A stretch of DNA of 64,000 nucleotides from Mesorhizobium sp. M1B.F.Ca.ET.045.04.1.1 (GCF_003952465.1 NZ_CP034448.1:6363001-6427000), one strand, 5' to 3'. Shown: positions 17,017-26,527, counted from the stretch's first letter. Program-made: numbers and translations. The notes: generated by a model from the sequence alone, not told the origin.

Positions 17017-18051
17017 TCAGCCCCAGCACTTGGCGAGGCCTTCCTTGGTGTCGATCGACTTCACACCGTTGGCCGGCTTGTCGGTCACGAGGTTGACGCC
17101 GGTGTCGAAGAAGTTCTTGCCTTCGGTCGGCTTCGGCTTGGTGCCGTCCTTGGCGAAGGCGGCGATCGCCTCGATGCCGAGTGCCGCCATCTGCAGCGGA
17201 TATTGCTGCGAGGTCGCGCCAATCACGCCTTCGGTCACCGACTTCACGCCGGGGCAGCCGCCATCGACCGAGACGATCAGCACCTGCTTTTCGAGGCCGA
17301 CGGCCTTGAGTGCCTGGTAGGCGCCGACGGCGGCGGGCTCGTTGATGGTGTGGATGACGTTGATGGTGTTGTCCTTCTGCAGGAGGTTCTCCATCGCCTT
17401 GCGGCCGCCTTCCTCGTTGCCGTTGGTGACGTCATGACCAACGATGCGCGGATCGTCCTCGTCGCCGATCTTGTTCGGGTCCTTCACGTCGATGCCGTAG
17501 CCCATCATGAAGCCCTGGTCGCGCAGCACGTCCACCGTCGGCTGCGACGGCGTCAGGTCGAGGAAGCCGATCTTGGCGTCCTTGGCCTTGTCGCCGAGCG
17601 TGGCGGCGGCCCAAGCACCGATCAGCTTGCCGGCCTCCAGATTGTCGGTGGCGAAAGTGGCGTCGGCGGCATCGATCGGATCGAGCGGCGTGTCGAGCGC
17701 GATCACCAGCAGGCCGGCGTCACGCGCCTTCTTCACCGTCGGCACGATGCCCTTGGTGTCGGAGGCGGTGATCAGGATGCCCTTGGCGCCGTCGGCGATG
17801 CAGCTTTCGATCGCCGCGACCTGGCTCTCGCTGTCGCCGTCGATCTTGCCGGCATAGGTCTTGAGGTCGACGCCGAGTTCTTTTGCCTTGGCGGTCGCGC
17901 CCTCCTTCATCTTGACGAAGAAGGGATTGGTGTCGGTCTTGGTGATCAGGCAGGCGCCGACGCCGGCGGCCGACGCGGACGAAGCGAATGCGAGCAGGCC
18001 CAGCCCGGCCGCCGCGAACACGGTGGACTTCAGCAGCGATTTCTTGGTCAC
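17017..18051 (-). CDS. frcB: periplasmic sugar-binding protein (FrcB-like)
   Basis: A 344-residue periplasmic binding protein of the RbsB/type-1 fold. The GTG start at 18051 (decided by the GGGAGGAAATC ribosome site just before it) gives a clear signal peptide: MTKKSLLK, a hydrophobic core, then cleavage near ASSASAAG. The mature protein begins VGACLITKTDTNPFFVKM and contains GILITASDTKGIVPTVKKA and a late segment with conserved acidic residues. It is the first gene of frcBCA and is transcribed away from the ROK regulator across a shared palindromic operator. The substrate is most likely fructose, by synteny with Sinorhizobium frc; ribose or mannose are possible. Confidence 0.9.
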   Translation of the reverse strand: MTKKSLLKSTVFAAAGLGLLAFASSASAAGVGACLITKTDTNPFFVKMKEGATAKAKELGVDLKTYAGKIDGDSESQVAAIESCIADGAKGILITASDTKGIVPTVKKARDAGLLVIALDTPLDPIDAADATFATDNLEAGKLIGAWAAATLGDKAKDAKIGFLDLTPSQPTVDVLRDQGFMMGYGIDVKDPNKIGDEDDPRIVGHDVTNGNEEGGRKAMENLLQKDNTINVIHTINEPAAVGAYQALKAVGLEKQVLIVSVDGGCPGVKSVTEGVIGATSQQYPLQMAALGIEAIAAFAKDGTKPKPTEGKNFFDTGVNLVTDKPANGVKSIDTKEGLAKCWG

Positions 18052-18162
18052 GATTTCCTCCCAATGGAACCATTCCGGACGCCGGCCAACCCGGCGCCTC
18101 AAGCGCATCCAACCATTCTCCCAGCGTGGACGCCACCTCAAAAGACACCAGTCCAGCGCGTC

Positions 18163-18198
18163 TGTCAATAATTAAATCACTCTTATTTATTATTGACA
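18163..18198. promoter_or_regulatory. Palindromic operator between frcB and the ROK gene
   Basis: Inverted arms TGTCAATAATTAAAT (18163-18177) and ATTTATTATTGACA (18185-18198). The outer ends contain TTGACA on both strands, so the -35 boxes of both divergent promoters may lie inside the operator. The expected ligand-controlled binder is the adjacent ROK repressor. Confidence 0.75.
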
Positions 18199-18261
18199 GG
18201 CTTGCGCCGTTCACTCATTCTGAACGAAAAGCAGTGTGGGGAAACCGACGGGAGGAACAGG

Positions 18262-19488
18262 GTGGAGACCGGCATTGCGAGGCACGGTTCGCCCGAGGCT
18301 CTGGAGAGTCGCCTGCATCGCGGCACCAACCAGAGCGGTATGCGCGACCACAATGAACGGCTTGTGCTGTCGCTGGTGCGCCAGCATGGCAGCCTTGCCA
18401 AATCCGACATTGCGCGCATGACAGGGCTGTCGGCGCAGACAGTGTCGGTCATCATGCGCGAGCTCGAAGACGACAAGCTGCTCGTCCGCCAGGCGCCGCT
18501 GCGCGGCAAGATCGGCCAGCCGTCGATCCCGATGGCGCTCAACCCGGAAGGCGCCTTCTTCATCGGCCTCAAGATCGGCCGCCGCAGCGCCGAGCTGGTG
18601 CTGATCGACTTCCTCGGCAATGTGCGCGCGATGCTGCAGAATTCCTACCGCTATCCGGCGCCGCGCGAGACTGTCCAGTTCGTCACCGCGGGGATCGGAA
18701 AGATGCGCGGCGAACTGACGCCGGCGCAGGACAAGCGCATCGCCGGGCTCGGCATCGCCATGCCGTTTGAGCTCTGGAGCTGGGCCGACACCGCCGGCGC
18801 GCCGCGCGAGATCATGGACGAATGGCGCCACCGCGATATCCGTGCCGACATCCAGGCGCAGTGCGAATTTCCGGTCTATCTGCAGAACGACGCCACTTCC
18901 GCTTGCGGGGCGGAGCTCGTCTTCGGCCAGGCGGGTGCGGCGCGCGACTTCGTCTATTTCTACATCGGCGCCTTTGCCGGCGGCGGCATCGTGCTCAACG
19001 GCCGCCTGTTCGGCGGGCCGACCGGAAACGCAGGCGCGCTGGGCTCGATGCCGGTGCCCGGGCGGGACGGCAAGCCGACGCAGCTCATCGACGTCGCCTC
19101 GATCGCCATCCTGGAAAAGGCGCTCAGCGCCAAGGGCATCGACGGCTCATATCTTTGGACCTCACCGCAGGAATGGGGCGATATCGGCGCCGAGCTCGAT
19201 GACTGGATCACCAGCGCGTCGCAGGCGCTGGCCTATGCGATCGTCGCCGCCTCCTCGGTCATCGATTTCGAAGCGGCGGTGATCGACGGCTGGATGCCGC
19301 TCGAGGTGCGGCGGCGGCTTGTCGATGCGGTCACGGATGCGATTGCCGGCATCGACGCCGAAGGATTGAAACTGCCCGTCGTACGCGAAGGAACGGTCGG
19401 CATCCATGCGCGGGCGCTGGGTGGCGCCAGCCTGCCGCTTTCCGAGCGCTTCCTGATCGGACCGACCACGATTTCCAGGAGCGCCTGA
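18262..19488 (+). CDS. frcR: ROK-family transcriptional regulator of the fructose genes
   Basis: About 408 residues. The N-terminal winged helix (residues about 25-85, HGSLAKSDIARMTGLSAQTV) is followed by a ROK sugar-kinase-like domain containing VYLQNDATSACGAELVFGQA and GAFAGGGIVLNGRLFGGPTG. The usual ROK zinc-site Cys/His cluster is not evident, as in some NagC/XylR-type members. GTG at 18262 is chosen because it follows GGAGGAACAGG; an open frame extends to 18193. It is divergent from frcB and cotranscribed with the RbsD/FucU and PfkB genes. It most likely represses frcBCA and its own operon in the absence of the sugar. The frcR symbol is by synteny. Confidence 0.85.
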   Translation: METGIARHGSPEALESRLHRGTNQSGMRDHNERLVLSLVRQHGSLAKSDIARMTGLSAQTVSVIMRELEDDKLLVRQAPLRGKIGQPSIPMALNPEGAFFIGLKIGRRSAELVLIDFLGNVRAMLQNSYRYPAPRETVQFVTAGIGKMRGELTPAQDKRIAGLGIAMPFELWSWADTAGAPREIMDEWRHRDIRADIQAQCEFPVYLQNDATSACGAELVFGQAGAARDFVYFYIGAFAGGGIVLNGRLFGGPTGNAGALGSMPVPGRDGKPTQLIDVASIAILEKALSAKGIDGSYLWTSPQEWGDIGAELDDWITSASQALAYAIVAASSVIDFEAAVIDGWMPLEVRRRLVDAVTDAIAGIDAEGLKLPVVREGTVGIHARALGGASLPLSERFLIGPTTISRSA

Positions 19489-19490
19489 CC

Positions 19491-19937
19491 ATGCTGATCG
19501 GCATCCCGCCGCTGCTTGGCCCACAGCTTCTGGCGACGCTGCGAGCCATGGGCCATGGTGACGAGATCGCCATCGTCGACGGCAATTATCCCGCCGAGGA
19601 ACAGGCGCGCAGGCTGATCCGCGCCGACGGCCACCACGTCATTCCGGTGCTCGATGCCGTTTTGAGCGTGCTTCCGGTGGACGAGACGGCGCCGGAGGCT
19701 TTGTTTCGCGCCTCGGTCAAAGGCGATCCGGTGCTCGCCGATCCCGTGCATCGTGAGATGGAAGCGGTCTGCGCGAGGCGCGCGCCGCGCCACAAGGTGA
19801 TTGCGCTGGCCGGCGCCGACTTCTATGCACGGGTCAAGGCCGCGCACGCGATCGTCGCGACCAGCGAACCCAGGCTCTATGCCAACATCATCATCCGCAA
19901 GGGCGTGATCCAACCGCCGGAGACCGACAAGACATGA
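19491..19937 (+). CDS. RbsD/FucU family sugar mutarotase-like protein
   Basis: A 148-residue member of the RbsD/FucU family, which interconverts anomers or ring forms of sugars such as ribose and fucose. The N-terminus MLIGIPPLLGPQLLATLRAM, then GHGDEIAIVDGNYPAE, is the conserved region with the catalytic His and Asp; the C-terminus SEPRLYANIIIRKGVI is also typical. It starts 2 bases after the regulator and its stop overlaps the kinase start (ATGA), so the three are one operon. It probably supplies the sugar form preferred by the kinase or transporter. Confidence 0.88.
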   Translation: MLIGIPPLLGPQLLATLRAMGHGDEIAIVDGNYPAEEQARRLIRADGHHVIPVLDAVLSVLPVDETAPEALFRASVKGDPVLADPVHREMEAVCARRAPRHKVIALAGADFYARVKAAHAIVATSEPRLYANIIIRKGVIQPPETDKT

Positions 19938-20857
19938 TCCTTTGCTGTGGCGAAGCCCTGATCGACATGCTGCCGCGCACGACGACAGAAGGCGAAGCGG
20001 CCTTCGCGCCTTATGTCGGCGGCGCGGTGTTCAACAGCGCGATCGCGCTTGGGCGGCTCGGCGCCCCGGCGGGCTTCTTCTGCGGCCTTTCCTCCGACCT
20101 GTTCGGCGGCCAGCTCCGCGAGGCGCTCGGCGCAAGCAAGGTGAGCTCGACCTATGCCCACACCTCGCCAAAACCCACGACGCTCGCCTTCGTGCGGCTC
20201 ACCAACGGCCAGGCGACCTACACCTTCTATGACGAGAACACCGCCGGGCGGATGCTGACCATCGAGGACCTGCCGAAGCTGGGCGCCGAGATCGAGGCGA
20301 TGCTGTTCGGCGCCATCAGCCTGATTTCGGAACCTGCGGGATCCGCCTATGAGGAGTTCATGCGGCGCGAGCACAAGAGCCGGGTGATGATGCTCGACCC
20401 CAACATCCGGCCGAACTTCATCCCGGACAAGGCCAAGCATCTCAGACGCATCCGCGAGATGATGGCGATGGCCGACATCGTCAAGCTCTCGGACGAAGAC
20501 CTCAACTGGTTCGACGAAGCAGGCTCGCATGAGGACGTCGTGCGCAACTGGCTGGACCGCGGGCCCAAGCTGATCGTCGTCACCCATGGCAGCGAAGGCG
20601 CGGTCGGCTATAGCCGGGAACACAAGGTCACGGTCGTGCCGCAGAAGGTGAAGGTGGTCGACACGGTCGGCGCCGGCGACACCTTCAATGCCGGCATCCT
20701 CGCCTCGCTGCATGAGCAGGGCCTGCTCACCAAGGCGGCGATCGGCGGCCTACCGGAGGACGCGATCCGCAAGGCGTTGGAGCTAGGCGCCAAGGCGGCC
20801 GCGGTGACGGTATCGCGGGCCGGCGCCAACCCGCCCTGGCGGCACGAAATCGCCTGA
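19934..20857 (+). CDS. frcK: PfkB-family sugar kinase (fructokinase-like)
   Basis: A 307-residue PfkB carbohydrate kinase. It shows the substrate-binding N-terminus (CCGEALIDMLPR, GGAVFNSAIALGRLG) and the ATP-site motif VDTVGAGDTFNAGILASL with the catalytic Asp near residue 247. The start overlaps the end of the RbsD/FucU gene by 4 bases. Given the frc transporter next to it, phosphorylation of imported fructose is the likely role. Specificity cannot be settled from the sequence; the symbol is by synteny with Sinorhizobium frcK. Confidence 0.87.
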   Translation: MILCCGEALIDMLPRTTTEGEAAFAPYVGGAVFNSAIALGRLGAPAGFFCGLSSDLFGGQLREALGASKVSSTYAHTSPKPTTLAFVRLTNGQATYTFYDENTAGRMLTIEDLPKLGAEIEAMLFGAISLISEPAGSAYEEFMRREHKSRVMMLDPNIRPNFIPDKAKHLRRIREMMAMADIVKLSDEDLNWFDEAGSHEDVVRNWLDRGPKLIVVTHGSEGAVGYSREHKVTVVPQKVKVVDTVGAGDTFNAGILASLHEQGLLTKAAIGGLPEDAIRKALELGAKAAAVTVSRAGANPPWRHEIA

Positions 20858-21145
20858 TCGGCTGTCCACGAGGTCCTTCCCGACCAATCACTTTATGTTT
20901 CGAAAGGCCGGAACAGCGCGATAGAAGGCTCCGAGAATGCACCCGGAAGCCCGGATTTTCCTGCTTCTTCGGGCAATAGGCCGGCAAAAGACGGTAACAG
21001 GCTGCGACACTTGCGCAATTCGCCTCGGCCGTGGCCGGCTTTTTCAGCCGTGCCAAGTCTGGTACCAGCGGGCCGGTTATTGATAGCAGCGACGTGCGTC
21101 CATCCGGAAAGCACGCTCCAGCATTTTGAAGCCATTGAGGCCGAC

Positions 21146-22288
21146 ATGCAGTTTATTGATCTTGGCGCGCAGCGCGAACGAATCCGCGACCGGTTGAAGA
21201 CCGCGATCGACCGAGTGGTCGAAGACGGCCGTTACATCCTCGGGCCCCAGGTCACCGAATTCGAGAACAAGCTCGCGGCTTACGTCGGCGTCAAGCATGT
21301 GGTGGCCTGCGCCAACGGCACCGATGCGCTGCTTCTGCCGCTGTTTGCCGCCGGCATCGGCCCGGGCGACGCCGTGTTCGTGCCGAGCTTCACCTTCGCC
21401 GCGACGGCCGAAGTGGTGGCGCTCGCCAAGGCCGAACCGGTCTTCGTCGACGTCGATCCCGACACCTACAACATCGACATCGCCAGCCTCGAGGCGGCGA
21501 TCGAGATGATCAAGAAGGAAGGCCGCTTGACGCCGAAGGCGATCATCCCGGTCGACCTGTTCGGGCTTTGCGCCGACTACGAGGCGATCATGGCGATCGC
21601 CAAGCGCGAAAACCTGCTGGTGATCGAGGACGCGGCCCAGTCGATGGGCGGCTCCGCCGACGGCAAAATGTGCGGCGCCTTCGGCCATGTCGGCTCGACC
21701 AGCTTTTACCCGGCGAAGCCCCTCGGCTGCTATGGCGACGGCGGCGCGATGTTCACCAATGACGCTGCGCTGGCCGACAAGCTCAGATCCTTCGCCTTCC
21801 ACGGCAAGGGCGAGACGCAATACGACAACGTCCGCGTCGGCATCAATTCGCGCCTCGACACGCTGCAGGCGGCGATCCTGATCGAGAAGCTCGCCATCCT
21901 CGAGGAAGAGATGGTGGCCCGCCAAGCAGTCGCCGACCGCTATGCCAAAGGGCTTGGCGACATCGTCAAGGCATCGCGCAACCTCGGCCACGGCCGCTCG
22001 GCCTGGGCGCAATACGCCATCGAGACGCCGAAGCGCGACGGGCTGAAGGCCCATCTCGGCGAAAAGGGCATCCCGTCGGTCATCTACTATGTGAAGCCGC
22101 TGCATGAGCAGGTCGCCTATCGCGACTATCCGCGCACGCCGGCCGGCCTCGCCGTTTCGGAAAAGCTGCCGAAACAGATCCTGTGCCTGCCGATGCACGC
22201 CTATCTGAGCGAAGCCAACCAGGACCGGATCATCGAGGTGATCCGCAACTATATCGGCTCGAACTCCGCGCACGTCGCGGCGGCTTGA
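21146..22288 (+). CDS. DegT/DnrJ/EryC1/StrS sugar aminotransferase
   Basis: A 380-residue PLP-dependent aminotransferase that makes amino sugars from NDP-4-keto- or 3-keto-sugars. The start ATG at 21146 (MQFIDLGAQRERI) has GAGG upstream; the open frame itself extends to 21011. Conserved features are YILGPQVTEFENKLAAYVG, ANGTDALLLPLFA, VIEDAAQSMGGS with the PLP-stacking region, and SFYPAKPLGCYGDGG with the Schiff-base Lys. It is a single gene, 288 bases after the kinase. With the 4,6-dehydratase at 29409 it could form a UDP-4-amino-4,6-dideoxy sugar, but it is not linked to that gene. Confidence 0.9.
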   Translation: MQFIDLGAQRERIRDRLKTAIDRVVEDGRYILGPQVTEFENKLAAYVGVKHVVACANGTDALLLPLFAAGIGPGDAVFVPSFTFAATAEVVALAKAEPVFVDVDPDTYNIDIASLEAAIEMIKKEGRLTPKAIIPVDLFGLCADYEAIMAIAKRENLLVIEDAAQSMGGSADGKMCGAFGHVGSTSFYPAKPLGCYGDGGAMFTNDAALADKLRSFAFHGKGETQYDNVRVGINSRLDTLQAAILIEKLAILEEEMVARQAVADRYAKGLGDIVKASRNLGHGRSAWAQYAIETPKRDGLKAHLGEKGIPSVIYYVKPLHEQVAYRDYPRTPAGLAVSEKLPKQILCLPMHAYLSEANQDRIIEVIRNYIGSNSAHVAAA

Positions 22289-22290
22289 TG

Positions 22291-22451
22291 ATCTCCCCCT
22301 TGAGGGGGAGATGGCCGGCAGGCCAGAGGGGGTCGCTGCGCGTGAAGCGCCGACTTCGTTTTCAGCGCGACGGCTGCACGAATGGCGTCGCGCCAGTTGA
22401 GGCGACCCCCTCTGTCGCCTTCGGCGACATCTCCCCCTCAAGGGGGGAGAT
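22291..22451. repeat. Intergenic palindromic element between aminotransferase and cysQ
   Basis: A left hairpin ATCTCCCCCTT/GAGGGGGAGAT (22291-22312) and a right one ATCTCCCCCTC/GGGGGGAGAT (22429-22451) bracket GAGGGGGTCG...GCGACCCCCTC arms, so the whole 160-base unit is a nested inverted repeat. It lies between two converging genes and ends directly at the cysQ stop. It likely acts as a bidirectional terminator; similar units are common in rhizobial genomes. Confidence 0.7.
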
Positions 22452-23269
22452 TAAACAGCAACGCTCTTGCCCGTAGCAATGAAATGCGGGTTGGCGAAAT
22501 CGGTGTCGCTGGCCTGGTTGCGCTTGCCGTAGACGAGCGGCTCGCCATCCAGCGTGCGCGTCATGCCGCCGGCGGCGCGCAGCACCGCATCGCCGGCCGC
22601 GGTGTCCCATTCCATAGTGCGGCCGAAACGCGGATAGACGTCGGCCTCGGCGGCGGCGAGCAGGCAGAATTTCAGCGACGAGCCTATGGAGACGATCTCG
22701 GCGGCGCCGAGATCGCGGATGAAGGCGTCGGTCTCCGGCGTGTTGTGCGAGCGGCTGGCGACGACGGCGAGCGGCGTGCCCGATGCCCGCACGGCAATCG
22801 GCCGTCGGCCGACAATGCGATAGTCGCCATCCACTTCGATCGCTTCCGCCTTGCCCGGCCGGCCGGAGAAAAAACGCCCGGTGCAAGGCGCGAAGACGAC
22901 GCCGACTTCCGGCACGCCATGGCGCACGAGCGCGATGTTGACGGTGAAATCGGTGCGGCGGTTGACGAATTCCTTGGTGCCGTCGAGCGGATCGATCAGG
23001 AAGAAAGCGCCGCCGAGGTCGGGGGTGGCGATGCCCGCCGCAACCTCCTCCTCGGCCACGCAAGGGATGTCAGGATAAGCGGAGCGCAGGCCGGCGAGGA
23101 TGATCTTCTCGCTTTCGCGATCGGCTTCGGTCACTGGCGAAGAATCGGACTTCTTGTCGACCGCGCAGCCCTCGTGGAAGACGCGCATGACCTCGCGCCC
23201 GGCGTCTAACGCCAGGCGCTCGAAGACCCCGAGCATGGCCTCGTCGTCAGATACCGCCGCCACTGTCAT
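22451..23269 (-). CDS. cysQ: 3'(2'),5'-bisphosphate nucleotidase CysQ
   Basis: A 272-residue inositol-monophosphatase-fold enzyme that dephosphorylates PAP/PAPS, protecting cells from PAP build-up after sulfate activation. Metal-site motifs are CVAEEEVAAG, FFLIDPLDGTKEF (the DPLDGT signature) and the late EWDTAAGDAVLRAAGG. The ATG at 23269 (MTVAAVSDDE) overlaps the 3' end of cysNC by 23 bases; an alternative start at 23284 adds five residues. The operon position behind cysD-cysNC agrees with the role. Confidence 0.93.
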   Translation of the reverse strand: MTVAAVSDDEAMLGVFERLALDAGREVMRVFHEGCAVDKKSDSSPVTEADRESEKIILAGLRSAYPDIPCVAEEEVAAGIATPDLGGAFFLIDPLDGTKEFVNRRTDFTVNIALVRHGVPEVGVVFAPCTGRFFSGRPGKAEAIEVDGDYRIVGRRPIAVRASGTPLAVVASRSHNTPETDAFIRDLGAAEIVSIGSSLKFCLLAAAEADVYPRFGRTMEWDTAAGDAVLRAAGGMTRTLDGEPLVYGKRNQASDTDFANPHFIATGKSVAV

Positions 23270-25184
23270 ACTGCTCTTCGGCAATGTCGCGCTCGTTCAG
23301 CCAGTGTTCCAGGGCTTCCGCCATCTCCTGCGGGCTCTTGCCGAGAGTCTCGAGGTGGATTTCGGGATTCTCCGGCGCCTCATAGGGGGAATCGACGCCG
23401 GTGAAATTCTTGATCTCGCCGCTCAATGCGCGCGCGTAAAGGCCCTTCGGGTCACGGCGGGCGCATTCCTCGAACGGCGTGTCGACGAACACTTCGACGA
23501 ACTCGCCCTCGCCCATCAGCTCACGCGCCATGCGCCGCTCGGCGCTGAAGGGCGAGATGAAGGAGACGATGACGATCAGGCCGGCATCGGCCATCAGCTT
23601 CGCCACCTCGGCAACGCGGCGGATGTTCTCGACGCGATCGGCGTCGGTGAAGCCGAGATCGCGGTTGAGGCCGTGGCGGACATTGTCGCCGTCGAGAATA
23701 TAGGTGTGACGGCCGGACGCGAACAGCTTCTTCTCGAAGAGATTTGCGATGGTCGACTTGCCCGAGCCGGACAGGCCGGTGAACCAGAACACGGCCGAGC
23801 GCTGGTTCTTCAGGTCGCTGCGGCCGCGCTTGCCGACATCGAGCGACTGCCAGTGGATGTTTTCGGCACGGCGCAGCGAATGCAGGATCATACCGGCGCC
23901 GACGGTGGCATTGCTGATGCGATCGATCAGGATGAAGGCGCCGGCGGTGCGGTTCTCGGCGAAGGGATCGAAGGCGATCGGCGCCCGCGTCGAGAGATTG
24001 CAGACGCCGACCTCGTTGAGGTCGAGCGACTTCGCCGCCTCGTGCGCGAAATCGTTGACGTTGACCCGGTACTTCAGTTCGGTGACGGTGGCGCTGACCT
24101 GGTCGGTTTCAGTTCGCAGGATATAGGAACGGCCCGGCAGCAGCGCCTGTTCGTCGAACCAGACGATGTTGGCGGCGAACTGGTCGGCGACCTGCGGACG
24201 CATCGCGGGCGACACCAGCATGTTGCCGCGCGACACCTCGACCTCGTCCTCCAGGACGAGCGTGATGGCCTGGCCGGCAACCGCCCGCTCAAGATCGCCC
24301 CCATGCGCGACGATGCGCTTGACGCGGGAGGCCCTGCCCGACTTGGCGACCACGACCTCGTCACCTTCAGAAACCGTGCCCGAGGCGATGGTGCCGGCAA
24401 AGCCGCGAAAATCGAGGTTCGGACGGTTTACATACTGGACCGGGAAGCGGAACGGCAGTTCGACGGCCGCCTCGTCGACCGACACGGCTTCCAGGTGCTC
24501 GATCAGCGACGGCCCGGAATACCAGGGTGTGCTCTCGGAGCGCGTGGTGACGTTGTCGCCAAAACGCGCCGACATCGGGATCGGCATGATGCTTGTGAAG
24601 CCCAGCCCTTTCGCGAAGTCAGTGTAATCCGCCACGATGCTGTCGAAGACGGTCTTGTCGAAGCCGACGAGGTCGATCTTGTTGACGGCAAGCACGATGT
24701 GCCGGATGCCGAGCAGCGAAGCGATGATCGAATGGCGGCGCGTCTGGCGCAGAACGCCCTGGCGCGCGTCGATCAGCACGATGGCAAGATCGGCGGTCGA
24801 GGCGCCGGTCGCCATGTTGCGCGTGTACTGCTCGTGGCCGGGCGTGTCGGCTACGATGAACTTGCGCTTCGGCGTGGCGAAGAAGCGGTAGGCGACGTCG
24901 ATGGTGATGCCCTGCTCGCGCTCGGCCTCCAGCCCGTCGACCAGGAGCGCGAAGTCGACGTCTTCGCCGGTGGTGCCGTGCTTGCGCGAATCGCGCTCGA
25001 GCGCGGCGAGCTGGTCCTCGAAAATCTGCTTGGTGTCGGAAAGCAGCCGGCCGATCAGCGTCGACTTGCCGTCGTCGACCGAGCCACAGGTGAGGAAGCG
25101 CAGTAGCGACTTCTTTTCCTGCGCGGTCATGTAGTCGCGGATCGAGTCGGTCGGGGCGAGGCTCTTGGCCAGGATGTGACGCAT
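23247..25184 (-). CDS. cysNC: bifunctional sulfate adenylyltransferase large subunit / APS kinase
   Basis: A 645-residue fusion. The N-terminal half (to about 440) is a translation-factor-type GTPase, CysN: CGSVDDGKSTLIGRLL (P-loop), DTPGHEQYTRNM and AVNKIDLVGFD, followed by two beta-barrel domains. The C-terminal about 190 residues are the APS kinase CysC: FTGLSGSGKSTIANLFEKKL and DGDNVRHGLNRDLGFT. With CysD it makes APS, and the kinase half then makes PAPS for cysteine synthesis or sulfated polysaccharides. This architecture is the NodQ type of rhizobia. No nodP/nodH or sulfotransferase gene is nearby, so a housekeeping role is more likely. Confidence 0.96.
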   Translation of the reverse strand: MRHILAKSLAPTDSIRDYMTAQEKKSLLRFLTCGSVDDGKSTLIGRLLSDTKQIFEDQLAALERDSRKHGTTGEDVDFALLVDGLEAEREQGITIDVAYRFFATPKRKFIVADTPGHEQYTRNMATGASTADLAIVLIDARQGVLRQTRRHSIIASLLGIRHIVLAVNKIDLVGFDKTVFDSIVADYTDFAKGLGFTSIMPIPMSARFGDNVTTRSESTPWYSGPSLIEHLEAVSVDEAAVELPFRFPVQYVNRPNLDFRGFAGTIASGTVSEGDEVVVAKSGRASRVKRIVAHGGDLERAVAGQAITLVLEDEVEVSRGNMLVSPAMRPQVADQFAANIVWFDEQALLPGRSYILRTETDQVSATVTELKYRVNVNDFAHEAAKSLDLNEVGVCNLSTRAPIAFDPFAENRTAGAFILIDRISNATVGAGMILHSLRRAENIHWQSLDVGKRGRSDLKNQRSAVFWFTGLSGSGKSTIANLFEKKLFASGRHTYILDGDNVRHGLNRDLGFTDADRVENIRRVAEVAKLMADAGLIVIVSFISPFSAERRMARELMGEGEFVEVFVDTPFEECARRDPKGLYARALSGEIKNFTGVDSPYEAPENPEIHLETLGKSPQEMAEALEHWLNERDIAEEQYDSGGGI

Positions 25185-25186
25185 GC

Positions 25187-26092
25187 TCAGAAATACCCCT
25201 CGCGCTTCTTTTTTTCCATGGAGCCGGCCTCGTCGCGGTCGATGAGGCGGCCCTGGCGCTCGGATGTGCGGGCGGTCAGCATCTCGCCGACAATGGCTTC
25301 CAGCGTATCGGCATCCGATTCGATGGCACCCGTCAGCGGATAGCAGCCCAGCGTGCGGAAGCGCACGAGACGGTTCTCGACCGTTTCGCCGGGGCGCAGT
25401 TGCATGCGATCGTCATCCTTCATGATGAGCATGCCGTCGCGTTCGACAACCGGCCGTTCCTTGGCGAAATAGAGCGGCACGATCGGGATATTTTCCTGCA
25501 AAATATACTGCCAGATGTCGAGCTCGGTCCAGTTGGACAGCGGAAAGACGCGGATCGACTCGCCCGGCGCGATGCGGGTGTTGAAGATCTTCCACATTTC
25601 CGGCCGCTGGTTCTTCGGGTCCCAGGCATGCTGCGCGTTGCGGAAGGAAAAGATACGCTCCTTGGCGCGCGACTTCTCCTCGTCACGGCGGGCGCCGCCG
25701 AAGGCCGCGTCGAAGCCGTATTTGTCGAGCGCCTGGCGCAGCGCTACCGTCTTCATCACATGGGTGTGGGTGTTGGAGCCGTGATCGAACGGATTGATGT
25801 TGTCGCGTACGCCGTCCTCGTTGACATGGACGAGCAGGTCGAAGCCTAGCTTCTGCGCCATCTGGTCGCGAAAGGCGATCATCTCGCGGAACTTCCAGGT
25901 CGTGTCGACATGCAGGAAGGGAAATGGCGGCTTGGCCGGATAGAAGGCCTTCATGGCCAGATGCATCAGCACCGAGGAATCCTTGCCGACCGAATAGAGC
26001 ATCACCGGCTTGGAGAACGAGGCCGCAACCTCGCGGAAGATGTGGATGGATTCGGCCTCGAGCCGCTGCAGATGGGTGAGCGCGATGTTCAT
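25187..26092 (-). CDS. cysD: sulfate adenylyltransferase small subunit
   Basis: A 301-residue PAPS-reductase-fold subunit of ATP sulfurylase. The PP-loop is MLYSVGKDSSVLMHLAMKAF; FLHVDTTWKFREM and AFGGARRDEEKSRAKERIFS follow, all characteristic of CysD. I place the start at ATG 26092 (MNIALTHLQRLE), the conserved beginning of the family. The frame is open to 26968, but the extra 290 residues are unlike any CysD and run antisense to the O-antigen ligase gene. It ends 2 bases before cysNC. Confidence 0.95.
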   Translation of the reverse strand: MNIALTHLQRLEAESIHIFREVAASFSKPVMLYSVGKDSSVLMHLAMKAFYPAKPPFPFLHVDTTWKFREMIAFRDQMAQKLGFDLLVHVNEDGVRDNINPFDHGSNTHTHVMKTVALRQALDKYGFDAAFGGARRDEEKSRAKERIFSFRNAQHAWDPKNQRPEMWKIFNTRIAPGESIRVFPLSNWTELDIWQYILQENIPIVPLYFAKERPVVERDGMLIMKDDDRMQLRPGETVENRLVRFRTLGCYPLTGAIESDADTLEAIVGEMLTARTSERQGRLIDRDEAGSMEKKKREGYF

Positions 26093-26527
26093 GGACTGTT
26101 GAGCGTTCTTTCGTGCCTGGCCAGAACCTTGCTGCAGGCGATTGGCGCGGTTTCCCTCAAACAGCCCGTCAAGCCCTGGACATTCTGGCGGGCGTTCTAG
26201 CAGATCGCCATTATCCATAACAATGCAAGACGCGCGCCGGGCACTGCGGTTCGGGAATGAATTTTCCAAGTAAGCCAGATTAGACGGAAAATCCTCCCAG
26301 ACAAGCTGAGCAATGGAGAGGCGCCGAACAAACCTGTTGCCTCGATCGGCTAGATTGACTTTCCAACGGCTTTCGACCACGTCGGCGATTTTTGACTGAA
26401 CATCCTTCGGCCGCCCTATCGGAGATCGGCGCCAGACGCTATACCGGCGCGGGAAACGGGGCGAGGCGCGACAGAACGGGGTCGAGGGCAACTGCCACCG
26501 CCGCGGGTCTGCGCACAACCTGGAAGA
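26093..26527. other. Spacer between cysD and the O-antigen ligase gene
   Basis: A 435-base stretch between two divergent genes. Open frames crossing it look like shadows. It should hold both promoters, but no convincing -35/-10 pair, riboswitch or repeat was recognised. Confidence 0.5.

Noticed and set aside
23100..25106. 668-residue plus-strand open frame over cysNC
   Set aside because: Antisense shadow of cysNC with atypical Asp/Arg-rich composition.
23247..26092. nodPQ symbiosis genes
   Set aside because: The proteins match the NodP/NodQ architecture, but no nod box, nodH or other nodulation gene is present and cysQ follows, so the housekeeping cysD-cysNC call is preferred.
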